From Apostichopus parvimensis (Eukaryota; Echinodermata; Holothuroidea; Aspidochirotida; Stichopodidae): a stretch of DNA of 32,357 nt. The notes beneath the pieces were generated by a model. That model worked only from the letters and a program-made list of their open reading frames with translations. It ran no database searches and was not told the origin of the DNA. Shown here one piece after another: positions 32,318 to 32,357 of the stretch. The position numbers were made by a program, and so were the translations under genes. The stretch covers positions 37,877-70,233 of the forward strand of contig KN886731.1 of assembly GCA_000934455.1 (NCBI GenBank). The letters run 5' to 3'. The first letter of the stretch is position 1; each line of letters begins with the position of its first letter.

Positions 32318-32357
32318 GGGAGTGTTAGCTCATTGGGTAATGCCGGTGCCTTTCAAT
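32318..32357 (+). mobile_element. 5' end of a tRNA-derived SINE (truncated by window)
   Basis: GGGAGTGTTAGCTCATTGGG contains a box A-like TAGCTCATTGG followed by TAATGCCGGTGCC. The D-stem does not pair well, which favours a SINE head over a functional tRNA. Box B would lie beyond the window. Confidence 0.5.

Noticed and set aside
32318-32357. Functional tRNA gene
   Set aside because: The D-stem does not pair well and the rest is outside the window, so a SINE is the simpler reading.

Overview
The window reads as AT-rich, intron-containing, gene-sparse animal DNA. There are no operons, ribosome binding sites or dense ORFs. Splice signals, LINE, SINE and MITE-like debris, tandem repeats and one 340-base assembly gap are present. 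The one clear gene is a NACHT-type NOD-like receptor of the kind that is heavily expanded in marine deuterostome invertebrates (echinoderms, lancelets). I infer an echinoderm, possibly a sea cucumber; this rests on protein style and repeat content, not on a database match.

Region 1 (1-6.6 kb, minus strand): an NLR-like gene that I could assemble by eye into six exons (6603-6579, 6385-4890, 3849-3569, 2317-2241, 2013-1955, 1521-1465). Every junction has GT/AG signals and all reading phases agree, giving 664 codons plus a stop. The large exon carries an intact NACHT ATPase. The tail is short, with weak leucine-rich character, and no N-terminal death-fold domain is visible. A perfect palindromic RFX X-box lies about 0.43 kb upstream of the proposed start codon.

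Region 2 (7-9.5 kb): interspersed repeats. An array of degenerate repeats carries a perfect DR1 nuclear-receptor half-site pair. It is followed by a 930-bp inverted-repeat element flanked by TTAT, with an exact-period 150-bp tandem duplication inside it.

Region 3 (9.5-17.7 kb): mostly non-coding. Candidate isolated exons are a CRE-plus-ATG first exon at 10.0 kb on the plus strand and an exon with a consensus donor at 15.4 kb on the minus strand. There is also an ORF-rich patch at 11.4-11.7 kb, a strong CTCF-like motif at 12.4 kb, and a five-copy ~200-bp tandem array at 13.2-14.2 kb in which several units carry a CRE-like site.

Region 4 (17.7-24.8 kb): an assembly gap (18173-18512), then two diverged direct copies of a ~2.3-kb non-coding block (18513-~20835 and 21231-~24790). 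The second copy is enlarged by at least two insertions, one of which looks like a 556-bp terminal-inverted-repeat element.

Region 5 (24.8-32.4 kb): small hairpins and tandem repeats, including a doubled unit with a POU octamer. A broken plus-strand gene fragment with SAM-like character lies at 27.0-28.2 kb and is followed by ~170-bp tandem repeats. The region also holds a nested palindrome at 29.7-29.9 kb, the decayed 3' end of a non-LTR retrotransposon on the minus strand at 30.5-30.7 kb, and the start of a tRNA-derived SINE at the right edge.

Only the NLR gene has a function I can name. No cooperating gene set is visible.
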